From assembly GCA_026416815.1 (NCBI GenBank), contig JAOAEJ010000017.1:1-64000 (forward strand): 64,000 bases of DNA, written 5' to 3'. The DNA comes from Clostridia bacterium (lineage in GTDB: Bacteria > Bacillota > Clostridia > Acetivibrionales > DSM-2933). This document shows, one piece after another, positions 27,350 through 35,753 of this stretch. Numbering within the stretch: position 1 is the first letter of the stretch; each line of letters starts with the position of its first letter. The translations under genes were made by a program, and so were the position numbers. The notes beneath the pieces are model-generated. The model made no database searches, had not been told where the DNA came from, and saw nothing but the letters and a program-made list of their open reading frames with translations.

Positions 27350-28462
27350 TTATGAAATTAGAGCTTCGTATTTCTTTGCACTTTCGTTTATATCATGGTG
27401 CTGCTTTACATAGTTCAAAGCATTTTCACCGTATAATCGGATTTTTTCTTGGTTTAACTTTTTAATAAAATCTATTGCCTTTTCAACACTGTCGTTACAG
27501 CAGTATCCAAGCTCATATTGGTCTATAAAATTATCGGGGTTAACCCTGAAGGACAGAATTGGAGTCTTTGCCAGACACGCCTGTATAAAGGAGTTTGGAA
27601 ATCCCTCAAACTCTGAGGTATTTACAAACAGTTTAGCTTCCTCATAATACTTCTGTATCTCAAAAAACGGTACATAATCTATAAACCGTATATTTTTTAG
27701 TTGTGCAGCGTTTTCCACAATCTTTGCTTTCCCACTGTAGTCACCGGACATAATAATTAAAAAATTCTCTTCGGGCAATCTTCTGGCCAGTTCAACAAAC
27801 AATTCCGGCCTTTTGATATCCATACCTCTGGATACCCATAAAATATATTTCTTTTTATTTAACTCCACATCGGTATTTATAAAGAAGCCATTTTTTATTA
27901 CCGTACTCTCCAGATTTAGCCCATCCTTTAAAAGCTTCTTCTGTTTTTCTGTCTGGCTTACAATCAGGTCAGAGTTATATATCCCATACTTATAAAGCGA
28001 ATAGAATTTCTTCCCTTTGTGCTTCCAGTACTCAAGATCCACATCCGAGTCACTTGCCAACCTGAAAATAATCTTTTTGCCCTTTAGCTTCTTCACAATT
28101 AACGCCAGCCATCCCAGCAGTTCGCAAGCCGTGGATGTTATATACACATCCGCCTTCGAAAATATCAATTCTTTCCACAGCATGAACTGCCTCATGATTT
28201 TATGGTATTTACTGTTATACTTTTTTAAATTAAGGTATTTAATCTTTCTGACCTTAATTCCGCTATAAACTTCCTCTTTCTGTTGCCCATAATCCCCGAC
28301 AAGAAACGTAATATCATACCTACCCGTCTCACTCAGTCTCATGGAAAGATTGTAAAGATTTATTTCAGCTCCTCCGAAAACCGAGTTTTCATTCCGATTG
28401 AAAAGCGGATAGGCATGGTCTATTATGAAACATATTTTAGTTTTTTTAGCTTTATAGGACAT
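27350..28462 (-). CDS. GT4-family glycosyltransferase
   Basis: The protein of 370 residues (start ATG 28462, GGGGG 9 nt upstream; the frame extends to 28486 without a ribosome site) begins KICFIIDHAYPLF with FGGAEINLYNLS, the GT4 acceptor loop. The second domain holds KKYILWVSRGMDIKRPELFVE and the donor segment SEFEGFPNSFIQACLAK, in which the second glutamate of the usual EX7E is a glutamine. That change occurs in some active members, so activity remains likely. The gene is the first after the serine-acetyltransferase-like gene, and family 1 repeat copy B follows its stop. Confidence 0.87.
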   Translation of the reverse strand: MSYKAKKTKICFIIDHAYPLFNRNENSVFGGAEINLYNLSMRLSETGRYDITFLVGDYGQQKEEVYSGIKVRKIKYLNLKKYNSKYHKIMRQFMLWKELIFSKADVYITSTACELLGWLALIVKKLKGKKIIFRLASDSDVDLEYWKHKGKKFYSLYKYGIYNSDLIVSQTEKQKKLLKDGLNLESTVIKNGFFINTDVELNKKKYILWVSRGMDIKRPELFVELARRLPEENFLIIMSGDYSGKAKIVENAAQLKNIRFIDYVPFFEIQKYYEEAKLFVNTSEFEGFPNSFIQACLAKTPILSFRVNPDNFIDQYELGYCCNDSVEKAIDFIKKLNQEKIRLYGENALNYVKQHHDINESAKKYEALIS

Positions 28463-28522
28463 TTTACTGATTCCCCCGTAAAACAAATAAGTTTTGCTTC
28501 TACTCCCTGCAGCAAATCCTGT

Positions 28523-29119
28523 CTAACAGATTATTTTTTCATAGTCGGTACGGTTTACATAGCCATCAGAGCCTTCAAAGGAAATTACCTTCCCCGGTAT
28601 TCCCACTACCACTGCATTATCAGGGATATCTTTCGTAACTACACTATTGGCGCCTATCGCTACATTATTTCCAATATTTAAGCCCCCTATAACCTTTGCT
28701 CCAGGGCCAATATAAACATTATTACCTAGAGTAGGATACCCTTTATACTTGCCTCTATTAGACTGGCCTAGGGTAACTCCATGGCTGATATTGCAGTTTG
28801 AACCGATAACAGCGCTTCCATTGACTACTATGCACCCAAAATGCCCAATATAAAATCCTCCGGCAATTTGAGTATAATAGGGGATTTGAATACCGAATTT
28901 GTACTCATAGTGTCTGAGGATTATATGAAAGATTTTGAAGGCTAGCTTTGAAGCAATAAAGCTGTCTTTGCTTTTAAGATACTTGCATAGGCGCATGTAA
29001 AAAGTATATTTAAACCCTGGATTGGACAAAAGGTTTTTTACAAGCAATTTCTTATTAGTTTTTCCCGTATACCTGTATAGGTCTGAATACCATAAAAACT
29101 TAAGTTCCTTGAGATTCAT
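28523..29119 (-). CDS. Serine acetyltransferase-like hexapeptide-repeat protein
   Basis: The 198-residue protein has a short helical N-terminal part and a left-handed beta-helix from about residue 90, with the run SHGVTLGQSNRGKYKGYP, then IGPGAKVIGGLNIGNNVAIGANSVV and VVVGIPGKVI, typical of the CysE/LbH-SAT group. Many polysaccharide loci have such shortened CysE relatives that O-acetylate sugars in the cytoplasm. Because the gene lies between a flippase and a glycosyltransferase, sugar acetylation is a better guess than cysteine synthesis. It could give a second acetylation step besides the membrane acyltransferase. Confidence 0.88.
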   Translation of the reverse strand: MNLKELKFLWYSDLYRYTGKTNKKLLVKNLLSNPGFKYTFYMRLCKYLKSKDSFIASKLAFKIFHIILRHYEYKFGIQIPYYTQIAGGFYIGHFGCIVVNGSAVIGSNCNISHGVTLGQSNRGKYKGYPTLGNNVYIGPGAKVIGGLNIGNNVAIGANSVVTKDIPDNAVVVGIPGKVISFEGSDGYVNRTDYEKIIC

Positions 29120-29137
29120 CCTTACCCCCTGCTTTAT

Positions 29138-29160
29138 GGATAGTTTACCGTAAACTATCC
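29138..29160. repeat. 23-bp palindrome between operon genes
   Basis: The sequence ggatagtttac, one central base, and gtaaactatcc form a perfect inverted repeat that ends one base before the flippase stop codon. The half-site equals the terminal sequence tagtaaactatc of hairpin repeat family 2, so it may be a minimal remnant of that family or a small terminator. Confidence 0.75.
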
Positions 29161-30738
29161 TTATTGACTGCTTGACACAGCCCTACTTCTTACCTTCACA
29201 AGAATATAGTCAACCAGCTTCATCATGACCTTTCTATTTGTCCTGGAAATGCAGCTTGCTGCTATATATAAAATGGCATATACCATTGATGAACATACAA
29301 GTACAGCTATCCTATCCATTATGGTGTGACTGAGTGAAAGCTTCTGAAGTACAAAGTACAAAAGCCCGGTTATGGTAAGATTTAAAATACCATTAAACAC
29401 AAAAAATCTTATAACAGCTTTTGAATCTATAAATTCAAACTGTGTTCTGACCATAAACCTAAAGTTTAAAAACATATATACTGCCAGTGAAATAAGAAGT
29501 CCCGCAGGATAACCGTAATAGCCCACCTGTCTTGTCATAAGCCATATCAGCGATATCTGAAGAATATCCGAGCAAATATGCCATACAAAAGATATCTTCT
29601 GGATTTGTTTTGCAATAATCAATCTTACTACAAAGCCGTCAATTAATCTGAACGGTATCATTAAAATGAAGAGCATAAAAAATCCGCTTGTAAGTTTTAC
29701 TGCCTCATAAGTAAACTTTCCTCGTTCAAACATAATAGAGATTACATTCTCTGCGTTTAGCGCCAGCAGAAAGCAGAAAGGAAAGACTAAAAAAAGGCTG
29801 CCCTTGAAGTATGTCATAAATGTCTCATTCAATCGTGTGAATTCCTTCTTGGAATACATATCTATTACATTCATGCCTATTACCGTCAAAATCTGCCCTA
29901 CCACTACTGAAGCCAGCACCACATTTATTTTCTGGCTGTAGTCCATAGCGGTATATACCCCAGCATTAAACCCCGACATAAGGTACATGGTGATATACCC
30001 GTTTATAAAGGAGGCAATCTGACCGGCGACCACATAGATCATATTTCTTCTTACCTTGCTGCTTATCTTAAAACGCTTAAGCGCCAGCCGTAATTTCAAT
30101 ACCTTTATCATCAATACATTTAAAATAACAAACTGTGCGAGGTTGCCTGCCAGTACTCCCATAGCAAGGCTTTTAACTTCAAACCTATCCTTTAATACAA
30201 TTACAAATAAAATTATCAATATATTTTTTGCCATATCAAGCATCATCGGAAATGTAAAATACCGGTATGAAGTAAATACATCAAGCATATAGGTGTTTAA
30301 TATTATGAGGACAAACACCGGAATAATATATTTAATGATATCAATGTTGGCTTCTATATCCTTAATATTAAACTTGGATGCAGCACCCAAAATCTTAGCA
30401 GGAGCCAAAAATAAAAGGGCTGTTCCTACAAGCCCTATTCCTAAGTAAATCAAGTATATATATGATATAAAATCCTTTGAGTCCTTTTCGGATATATTAT
30501 TACGTATATCTATAACCGTTGGAACAATTACCTGCTGGTTTATAGAGTTTACTAATGATGTCAGTAATATTATGAAGGATACCGTATAAAAAAGAATATC
30601 GGTACTTATCTGAGTACCGAATGCATAGGATACCACCAGCGATTGTCCGAAGTTAAAGATTTTTGCGAACAAACTCAAAGTCATGGAAAATATGATAGCT
30701 TTGTTTGTACTTTCCGATTTTAGTAAACTAAGTCCCAT
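29161..30738 (-). CDS. MOP-superfamily flippase (MurJ/Wzx-like)
   Basis: The protein of 525 residues has about 14 membrane helices and resembles the MurJ/MviN branch of the MOP superfamily: the start KAIIFSMTLSLFAKIFNFGQSLVV, the NSINQQVIVP segment in the second helix, YTAMDYSQKIN in the middle and FLLALNAENVISIMFERGKF at helix 9. In this locus it most likely flips the lipid-linked repeat unit outward (Wzx role). It lies between the epimerase gene (15 nt) and the acetyltransferase gene. The frame can begin at a TTG (30750), but that abuts the AAAGG ribosome site, so the ATG at 30738 is preferred. Confidence 0.9.
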   Translation of the reverse strand: MGLSLLKSESTNKAIIFSMTLSLFAKIFNFGQSLVVSYAFGTQISTDILFYTVSFIILLTSLVNSINQQVIVPTVIDIRNNISEKDSKDFISYIYLIYLGIGLVGTALLFLAPAKILGAASKFNIKDIEANIDIIKYIIPVFVLIILNTYMLDVFTSYRYFTFPMMLDMAKNILIILFVIVLKDRFEVKSLAMGVLAGNLAQFVILNVLMIKVLKLRLALKRFKISSKVRRNMIYVVAGQIASFINGYITMYLMSGFNAGVYTAMDYSQKINVVLASVVVGQILTVIGMNVIDMYSKKEFTRLNETFMTYFKGSLFLVFPFCFLLALNAENVISIMFERGKFTYEAVKLTSGFFMLFILMIPFRLIDGFVVRLIIAKQIQKISFVWHICSDILQISLIWLMTRQVGYYGYPAGLLISLAVYMFLNFRFMVRTQFEFIDSKAVIRFFVFNGILNLTITGLLYFVLQKLSLSHTIMDRIAVLVCSSMVYAILYIAASCISRTNRKVMMKLVDYILVKVRSRAVSSSQ

Positions 30739-30753
30739 ATTAGTCTGCAACCT

Positions 30754-31728
30754 TTAAAGATAGTTTTTGTACCACTCAATCGACCTTTTAAGCCCTTCAA
30801 AAGTATCTATTTCAGGCTCATAATCCAGCATAAGCTTTGCCTTACTTATATCCGCATTAGAGTGCTTGATATCCCCTGCCCTCTCAGGACCATAAACCGG
30901 CTCAATTTTCTTTCCCATCAATTCGCATATGCTGTTATAAAGGTCTATCAGGAATGCTCTTCCGCCGTATGCTACATTGTAAACCTCCCCGCAGGCCTCA
31001 TCCTTCGCAAGACATGCCTTGAGGTTTGCCTCAACTACATTATCTATATAGGTAAAATCCCTCGATTGCAGCCCATCACCGTTTATTTTGGAAGCTTCGT
31101 TCTTTAGCAAATTTTTAACAAATATGGGTATGACTGCGGCGTATATCGAATGAGGATCCTGCCTCTTTCCAAATACATTGAAATACCTCAAGCCTATTGT
31201 CTTTAATCCGTAGAGTTCGAAGAAATTCCTTGCATACAATTCATTTACCTTTTTAGTAATTGCATAGGGTGACAGTGGTTTACCTATTTTATGCTCTACC
31301 TTAGGCAATTCCGGGTGATCACCGTAAACTGATGAAGAGGAAGCGTATACAAATTTTTTGACCTTGCAATCCCTTGCAGCAATCATCATATTAAGTGCGC
31401 CACCTATATTTATATCGTTGCTGGTTGCCGGGTCTTCAATAGATCTGGGAACCGAGCCTAGCGCAGCATGGTGCAGCACATAATCTATCCCAGCACAGGC
31501 TCTTTGGCATATATCAATATCCCTTATATCTCCTTCAATAAACTCAAATCTTTCGTTTTGTTCAAACCCTTGAATATTCTCTCTTTTACCTGTTAAAAAG
31601 TTATCAAGAACCCTTACCCTATATCCCATCTCAAGAATTGCTTCTGCAAGGTTGGAGCCTATGAATCCTGCTCCCCCTGTTACTAGAAATAATGTATCCA
31701 CCGGAAACTCTACATTTTTATACCCCAT
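30754..31728 (-). CDS. NAD-dependent UDP-hexosamine 4-epimerase, TviC/WbpP-like
   Basis: The 324-residue short-chain dehydrogenase-type protein has the NAD motif VTGGAGFIGSNLAE, the catalytic segment ASSSSVYGD with SPYAITKK (YxxxK), and GDGLQSRDFTYIDNVV. The FLTGKRENI loop and the HHAALGSVPRSIEDP segment are typical of the WbpP/TviC group, which interconverts UDP-GlcNAc and UDP-GalNAc or their uronic acids. It follows the TviB-like dehydrogenase with a one-base gap, the same pairing as in Vi antigen loci. The pair would make an UDP-N-acetylgalactosaminuronate precursor in the cytoplasm. Confidence 0.9.
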   Translation of the reverse strand: MGYKNVEFPVDTLFLVTGGAGFIGSNLAEAILEMGYRVRVLDNFLTGKRENIQGFEQNERFEFIEGDIRDIDICQRACAGIDYVLHHAALGSVPRSIEDPATSNDINIGGALNMMIAARDCKVKKFVYASSSSVYGDHPELPKVEHKIGKPLSPYAITKKVNELYARNFFELYGLKTIGLRYFNVFGKRQDPHSIYAAVIPIFVKNLLKNEASKINGDGLQSRDFTYIDNVVEANLKACLAKDEACGEVYNVAYGGRAFLIDLYNSICELMGKKIEPVYGPERAGDIKHSNADISKAKLMLDYEPEIDTFEGLKRSIEWYKNYL

Positions 31729-31729
31729 A

Positions 31730-33043
31730 TTACAGCCTCCAATAATAATATCCTAATTTTTGAGCATAACTTCTGTCAAATATGCCTTTAACGTCGATTA
31801 ATACCGGTTTACAATTTACATAATAGTTCTTTAGTTGTTCGAGATTAATATCCTTATAGGCATTATGTGCTACCGAAAAGATTATAGCGTCAAATTTATA
31901 TATATTATTTAAATCAACCATATCAATGTCATATTCATGTTTAACCTCAAGCTTATCAGCAATTGGGTCGGTCACAAATACTTCAATGCCATACTCCTTT
32001 AATTCGTTTACAATATCCACTACCCTAGAGTTTCTTACATCTGGAACGTCTTCTTTAAATGTAATGCCCATAATCAAAACTCTTGCGCCTTTTATCTGTC
32101 TGTCTGCGTCTATAAGCTTCTTTACTGTATTTTCAGCTACGTATTTACCCATCTCATCATTTATCTTTCTGCCCGATAAAATCACCTGGGGATGATAGCC
32201 GATTTCCTGCGCTTTATATGTAAGATAGTATGGATCTACCCCTATGCAATGGCCTCCTACGAGCCCGGGGCTGAAGTTTAGAAAATTCCACTTTGTGCCT
32301 GCGGCCTTTAGTACCGCCTGTGTATCTATACCCATTTTATTAAATATTATGGATAGCTCATTAGCAAATGCAATATTGATATCCCTTTGTGAGTTTTCTA
32401 TTACTTTTGCTGCTTCAGCTACTTTTATGCTTTCCGCCTTATAGACCCCGGCTCTAACAACCAGCGAGTATACCTTGGAGATTACTTCAAGTGATTCGTC
32501 ATCCATCCCTGATACTACCTTCGTAATATTCTCTACAGTATGTATCTTATCGCCCGGATTGATTCTTTCGGGAGAATATCCAACCTTAAAGTCTATACCA
32601 CATTTAAGCCCCGATTCTTTTTCCAGTACCGGTACACAAATATCCTCAGTTACTCCCGGGTATACAGTAGACTCATACACCACTATAGACCCTTTTTGCA
32701 GATTTCTACCTACCGTCTTACTGGCTGAAACTACAGGTGACAGATCAGGTGTCTTATCTCTGGCTATCGGTGTCGGAACTGCTATTATTAAAAATTTAGA
32801 ATCCTGTAAGTCCTCTTCCTTGCACGTAAAATCAATATTTACATTTTTGAGCCTTTCATTTCCAATTTCGTTTGTTACATCAATTCCCTCTTTGTATTTC
32901 TCTATTTTAGAGCAATTGACATCAAACCCTATAACATCAACCTTTTCGGAAAATGAAGCTGCAAGAGGCAATCCTACATACCCAAGCCCGACAACAGCCA
33001 CTCGTTCCTCCCTATTTACTATTTTCTCATATAGGTTCATCAT
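31730..33043 (-). CDS. UDP-N-acetylhexosamine 6-dehydrogenase, TviB/WbpO-like
   Basis: The 437-residue protein has the NAD-binding start VAVVGLGYVGLPLAASF, VPTPI, YESTVYPGVTED, GYSPERINPGDK, KVIENSQRDINIAFANEL and the catalytic LVGGHCIGVDPYYL. These are the diagnostic blocks of the TviB/WbpO branch, which oxidises the C6 of UDP-GlcNAc or UDP-GalNAc to the uronic acid with two NAD. It is distinct from the GDP-mannose dehydrogenase found 15 kb downstream, so the locus makes two different uronic acids. AGGAGG lies 7 nt before the first ATG. A GC-rich repeat precedes it. Confidence 0.93.
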   Translation of the reverse strand: MMNLYEKIVNREERVAVVGLGYVGLPLAASFSEKVDVIGFDVNCSKIEKYKEGIDVTNEIGNERLKNVNIDFTCKEEDLQDSKFLIIAVPTPIARDKTPDLSPVVSASKTVGRNLQKGSIVVYESTVYPGVTEDICVPVLEKESGLKCGIDFKVGYSPERINPGDKIHTVENITKVVSGMDDESLEVISKVYSLVVRAGVYKAESIKVAEAAKVIENSQRDINIAFANELSIIFNKMGIDTQAVLKAAGTKWNFLNFSPGLVGGHCIGVDPYYLTYKAQEIGYHPQVILSGRKINDEMGKYVAENTVKKLIDADRQIKGARVLIMGITFKEDVPDVRNSRVVDIVNELKEYGIEVFVTDPIADKLEVKHEYDIDMVDLNNIYKFDAIIFSVAHNAYKDINLEQLKNYYVNCKPVLIDVKGIFDRSYAQKLGYYYWRL

Positions 33044-33144
33044 ATATATTCCTCCTAAAATACAAATTCATCTACACCCTATAAAAATTTATAAAATCTA
33101 TTATTCAAGCCGCTTTAGACGACAATCTCTAAAGTTGACATCAT

Positions 33145-33256
33145 TTTACCCCCGCCCCGCGGGCGGGAAATCTTTATTTGGCCGCGGAGCGGCCATCAGG
33201 TGGCTGCCGCCCCCTGTACCCCCAGTTTTTAACTTTAATCTTATCTAAACTATAGG
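33145..33256 (+). repeat. Hairpin repeat family 2, GC-rich copy
   Basis: Three successive stems are visible: cccgccc/gggcggg around 33150-33167, ggccgc/gcggcc at 33180-33194 and caggtgg/ccccctg at 33197-33216, then ttttaactttaat and taaactatag. The GC content stands out sharply from the surrounding AT-rich spacer. The order of hairpins is shared with 44788-44903 and 51521-51600. Confidence 0.85.
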
Positions 33257-33273
33257 TAATACCGGCCTCACGC

Positions 33274-34365
33274 TTATATCTCTTTTATCACCTTTTTCTC
33301 AAAGGCGCTGTTGCCACTGCTTCTAAAGTTTTTGTACGCATGGAGAATCTTAAAGCACAAAATTTTCACCTTAACATCGATTATATTCATGTCATATGCC
33401 ATGCCTATGCGTTTAAGTTCATACATATCTGTACCAGGCAGATTAATACCCGGTAAGGTAGTACAGGCAGTCCTATACCCCTTTACCAGTTCTTCCTTGG
33501 CACACTGGTTGTAATCGGACTTTTTCCCATTCGGATAAGCAAAGTGCTGGATTTTCCTTTTTATCCGTCCCTCTAATAATTTTTCAGCTTCGTAAATTTC
33601 GCTGCGTATCTCTTCGCATGTAAGGTTGCTCAATATTGGGTGATTCATGGTATGGTTGCCTATATCCACGCCAATATCAATAAGCTTATATACATCATCC
33701 CATTCAAGCATTAAGCTACATTTTTTATCCGGTTTGACTTCCAAGGCCTCTGATAAATATGAAAGTACAAACTTTTTTTGCGTCTCATCACATTTTTTTA
33801 TATATCTCTTCAGCAAATCAAATACTTTTATCTTCTGTCCGTAGGATTTTATACTTACCTCCATGCTAAGCCCCTGAAAATTTAGCTTTACACTTTCACG
33901 CTTTGTATTAAATACAATGTTTTTCAATAAATCAGGCCATAAATACTCCTGCTTATCTACATTGTTGGCTGTAATAAAAATAGTAGGCTTTAACCTGTAT
34001 TTTTTTAACACTTCATAGCCATATGTAAAGTTATCCCTGTACCCGTCATCAAAGGTAACTACCAAGTATTTTTTTTGTGGCTGTTCCTTACCTGATAATA
34101 TACTGCTTGCCTCATCCATAGAAATTACTTCATATTTTTGGGTAAAATATCTTGCTTGCTTTTCAAAGTTTTTATAATCTACCGATGAAGCCGAAATCAG
34201 CTTTTCTTCATCACCCTTTACCAGCCTATGGTAAAACACTATATATACGCCTTTTCTATCAAAAAGTTTATCCAATAAAGCATAAACCCCTGTACAATAT
34301 GCAAAAAAGCTTATAGACTTAAATATGCATTTTTTTATCTTTGTTTTCAGACTTGTCTCCAGCAC
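33274..34365 (-). CDS. Polysaccharide deacetylase (NodB domain)
   Basis: The 363-residue protein has an N-terminal hydrophobic patch (FFAYCTGVYALL) followed by the NodB domain: VTFDDGYRDN with the metal and catalytic aspartates, DIGNHTMNHPILS with the two metal histidines, and HFAYPNGKKSDYN. Such carbohydrate esterase family 4 enzymes remove N-acetyl, sometimes O-acetyl, groups from sugars. The association with a HexNAc-uronate pathway suggests partial de-N-acetylation of the polymer, as in several biofilm polysaccharides. The N-terminal segment is not a typical cleavable signal, so it may be membrane attached. It is the first gene after the terminator that follows loaP. Confidence 0.87.
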   Translation of the reverse strand: MLETSLKTKIKKCIFKSISFFAYCTGVYALLDKLFDRKGVYIVFYHRLVKGDEEKLISASSVDYKNFEKQARYFTQKYEVISMDEASSILSGKEQPQKKYLVVTFDDGYRDNFTYGYEVLKKYRLKPTIFITANNVDKQEYLWPDLLKNIVFNTKRESVKLNFQGLSMEVSIKSYGQKIKVFDLLKRYIKKCDETQKKFVLSYLSEALEVKPDKKCSLMLEWDDVYKLIDIGVDIGNHTMNHPILSNLTCEEIRSEIYEAEKLLEGRIKRKIQHFAYPNGKKSDYNQCAKEELVKGYRTACTTLPGINLPGTDMYELKRIGMAYDMNIIDVKVKILCFKILHAYKNFRSSGNSAFEKKVIKEI

Positions 34366-34403
34366 TATTTAAAACTCCCCTCAGTATTCATCCGCCGTGC
34401 TAC

Positions 34404-34466
34404 AAAAAAAGACATAGCTTCGCCATTGGAGGTTTTGTTACATCCCCCCCTTAAAGCAAAGCTATG
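34404..34466 (-). terminator. Strong intrinsic terminator directly after loaP, inside the unit
   Basis: On the minus strand an 11-bp outer stem (arms 34456-34466 and 34413-34423, one G-U pair) encloses an inner ggggg/cctcc stem and is followed by seven T (34404-34410). It lies 54 nt after the loaP stop and 38 nt before the deacetylase start. Two thirds of the polysaccharide genes lie beyond it. Confidence 0.88.
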
Positions 34467-34519
34467 ATCTCACACGTTTGATAACGGGCCGAAACACCGA
34501 TATCTTTCATGCAATATTT

Positions 34520-35047
34520 TTATGCCGATTGCAATGTTGAAATACTTAGTTCAACAACCCTTGGTTCACCCAACAAATTTAATCTTACTTTTGCTCTGCC
34601 TTTTCTTTTGTCAATAGACTCTATTAAGCCATCTAATCCTAAAAGAGGGCCATCGATAACCTCTACTCTGCTGCCGTCAATCAGTACATTTGAAGTACCT
34701 ACAATTTCGTCATTACATATAAGCTTGCTTATTACACTTATTTCATCTTTGTTAATTTCAAGAGGCTCACTCTTATCCGAAAGTATTCTGACAAGTCCGG
34801 GTATACCTTTTAAATAGTAATATTCCTCTATACCAATACGCCCATTCAATAAAACATATCCGGGCAAAAGGGTTCTTACCCTGTTTTCCCATATTCCATT
34901 TTTTCTTTCTCTAAGTTTCCTTTTAGGAACCAGTACCCTTAAGTTCTTGTCTCTGAACTTATACTTAAGCCTTTCCTTAACGTTATCTTCTTCACCTGTT
35001 AGCACGAAGGCAGCATACCACTTATCATTTGCGTTGTTGTGCTGCAT
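34520..35047 (-). CDS. loaP: NusG-paralogue processive antiterminator, LoaP-like
   Basis: The 175-residue protein has a NusG N-terminal domain (KWYAAFVLTGEEDNVKERL, then RVRTLLPGYVLLNG and the LKGIPGLVRILSD helix) and a KOW domain (GSRVEVIDGPLLGLDGLIES, about residues 127-160). Such specialised paralogues bind RNA polymerase and let it pass terminators in long operons; LoaP is the Gram-positive type and typically sits inside polysaccharide or antibiotic loci. It is encoded between the initiating transferase gene and a strong terminator, so it is placed to control entry into the downstream 20 kb. The recognition RNA is expected in the leader upstream of cpsC. Confidence 0.9.
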   Translation of the reverse strand: MQHNNANDKWYAAFVLTGEEDNVKERLKYKFRDKNLRVLVPKRKLRERKNGIWENRVRTLLPGYVLLNGRIGIEEYYYLKGIPGLVRILSDKSEPLEINKDEISVISKLICNDEIVGTSNVLIDGSRVEVIDGPLLGLDGLIESIDKRKGRAKVRLNLLGEPRVVELSISTLQSA

Positions 35048-35070
35048 ATCTTATCCCCCACTTAAACAGT

Positions 35071-35739
35071 CTAAAAAGCCTTGCTATCCCCTAATAAGAC
35101 CGGTATGGTCTTTAACATAATCTTAACATCGTACCAAAAGCTTCTTTCACGTATATATCTAAGGTCTAATCTGACCATCTCATCAAATCCTATATCATTC
35201 CTTCCGCTGACCTGCCACAAGCCGGTCAAGCCTGGCCTTACCGAAAGCCTTAGATTATGCCACGGGTCATATTTCTCCACTTCTCTCACTATCGGAGGCC
35301 TAGGGCCTACAATACTCATATCCCCCTTAAGTACATTAAAAAGCTGTGGCAGCTCATCAATGCTTGTTTTCCTTATTATTTTCCCTACCCGGGTTATTCT
35401 AGGGTCATTCCTTATTTTAAACATGTGTCCGCTGACTTCATTTTTGCTTTCAAGTTCACTCAATAACTTTTCAGCATTGATAACCATTGAGCGGAATTTA
35501 TACATTCTAAATATCTTTCCTTTTAGCCCGTTCCGCTTTTGAGTAAATATAACCTGCCCCGGACTTTCAACCCTAATTGCAATAGCTGTTATAATAAATA
35601 CCGGCAGCAAAAGTATAATTGCAACTAAAGCTATCATAATATCAAATAATCTTTTAGCTATAATATAGCCACTGGATACGTTGTAAAATAAATCTCTTTG
35701 TTCAACCGTACTCTTGACGGAGGCTTGCAACTCTTCCAT
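35071..35739 (-). CDS. Polyprenyl-phosphate sugar-phosphate transferase (initiating)
   Basis: The protein of 222 residues has one N-terminal membrane helix (DIMIALVAIILLLPVFIITAI shortened: residues about 27-50) and the PF02397 catalytic domain: FTQKRNGLKGKIFRMYKFRSM, KIRNDPRITRVGKIIRKTSIDELPQ (in part) and the GDMSIVGPRPP loop, ending with RPGLTGLWQVSGRN. This is a single-domain phosphoglycosyltransferase that moves a sugar phosphate from a nucleotide sugar to undecaprenyl phosphate and so starts the repeat unit at the membrane. A longer frame begins at 35748, but AAAGGAG abuts that codon, whereas the ATG at 35739 is 9 nt away. It follows cpsB by 14 nt. Confidence 0.93.
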   Translation of the reverse strand: MEELQASVKSTVEQRDLFYNVSSGYIIAKRLFDIMIALVAIILLLPVFIITAIAIRVESPGQVIFTQKRNGLKGKIFRMYKFRSMVINAEKLLSELESKNEVSGHMFKIRNDPRITRVGKIIRKTSIDELPQLFNVLKGDMSIVGPRPPIVREVEKYDPWHNLRLSVRPGLTGLWQVSGRNDIGFDEMVRLDLRYIRERSFWYDVKIMLKTIPVLLGDSKAF

Positions 35740-35753
35740 TAACAACATCTCCT

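Noticed and set aside
34404-34466. Riboswitch (cyclic di-GMP type) after loaP
   Set aside because: The conserved core bases of known cyclic di-GMP riboswitches are absent; stem plus T7 fits a terminator.
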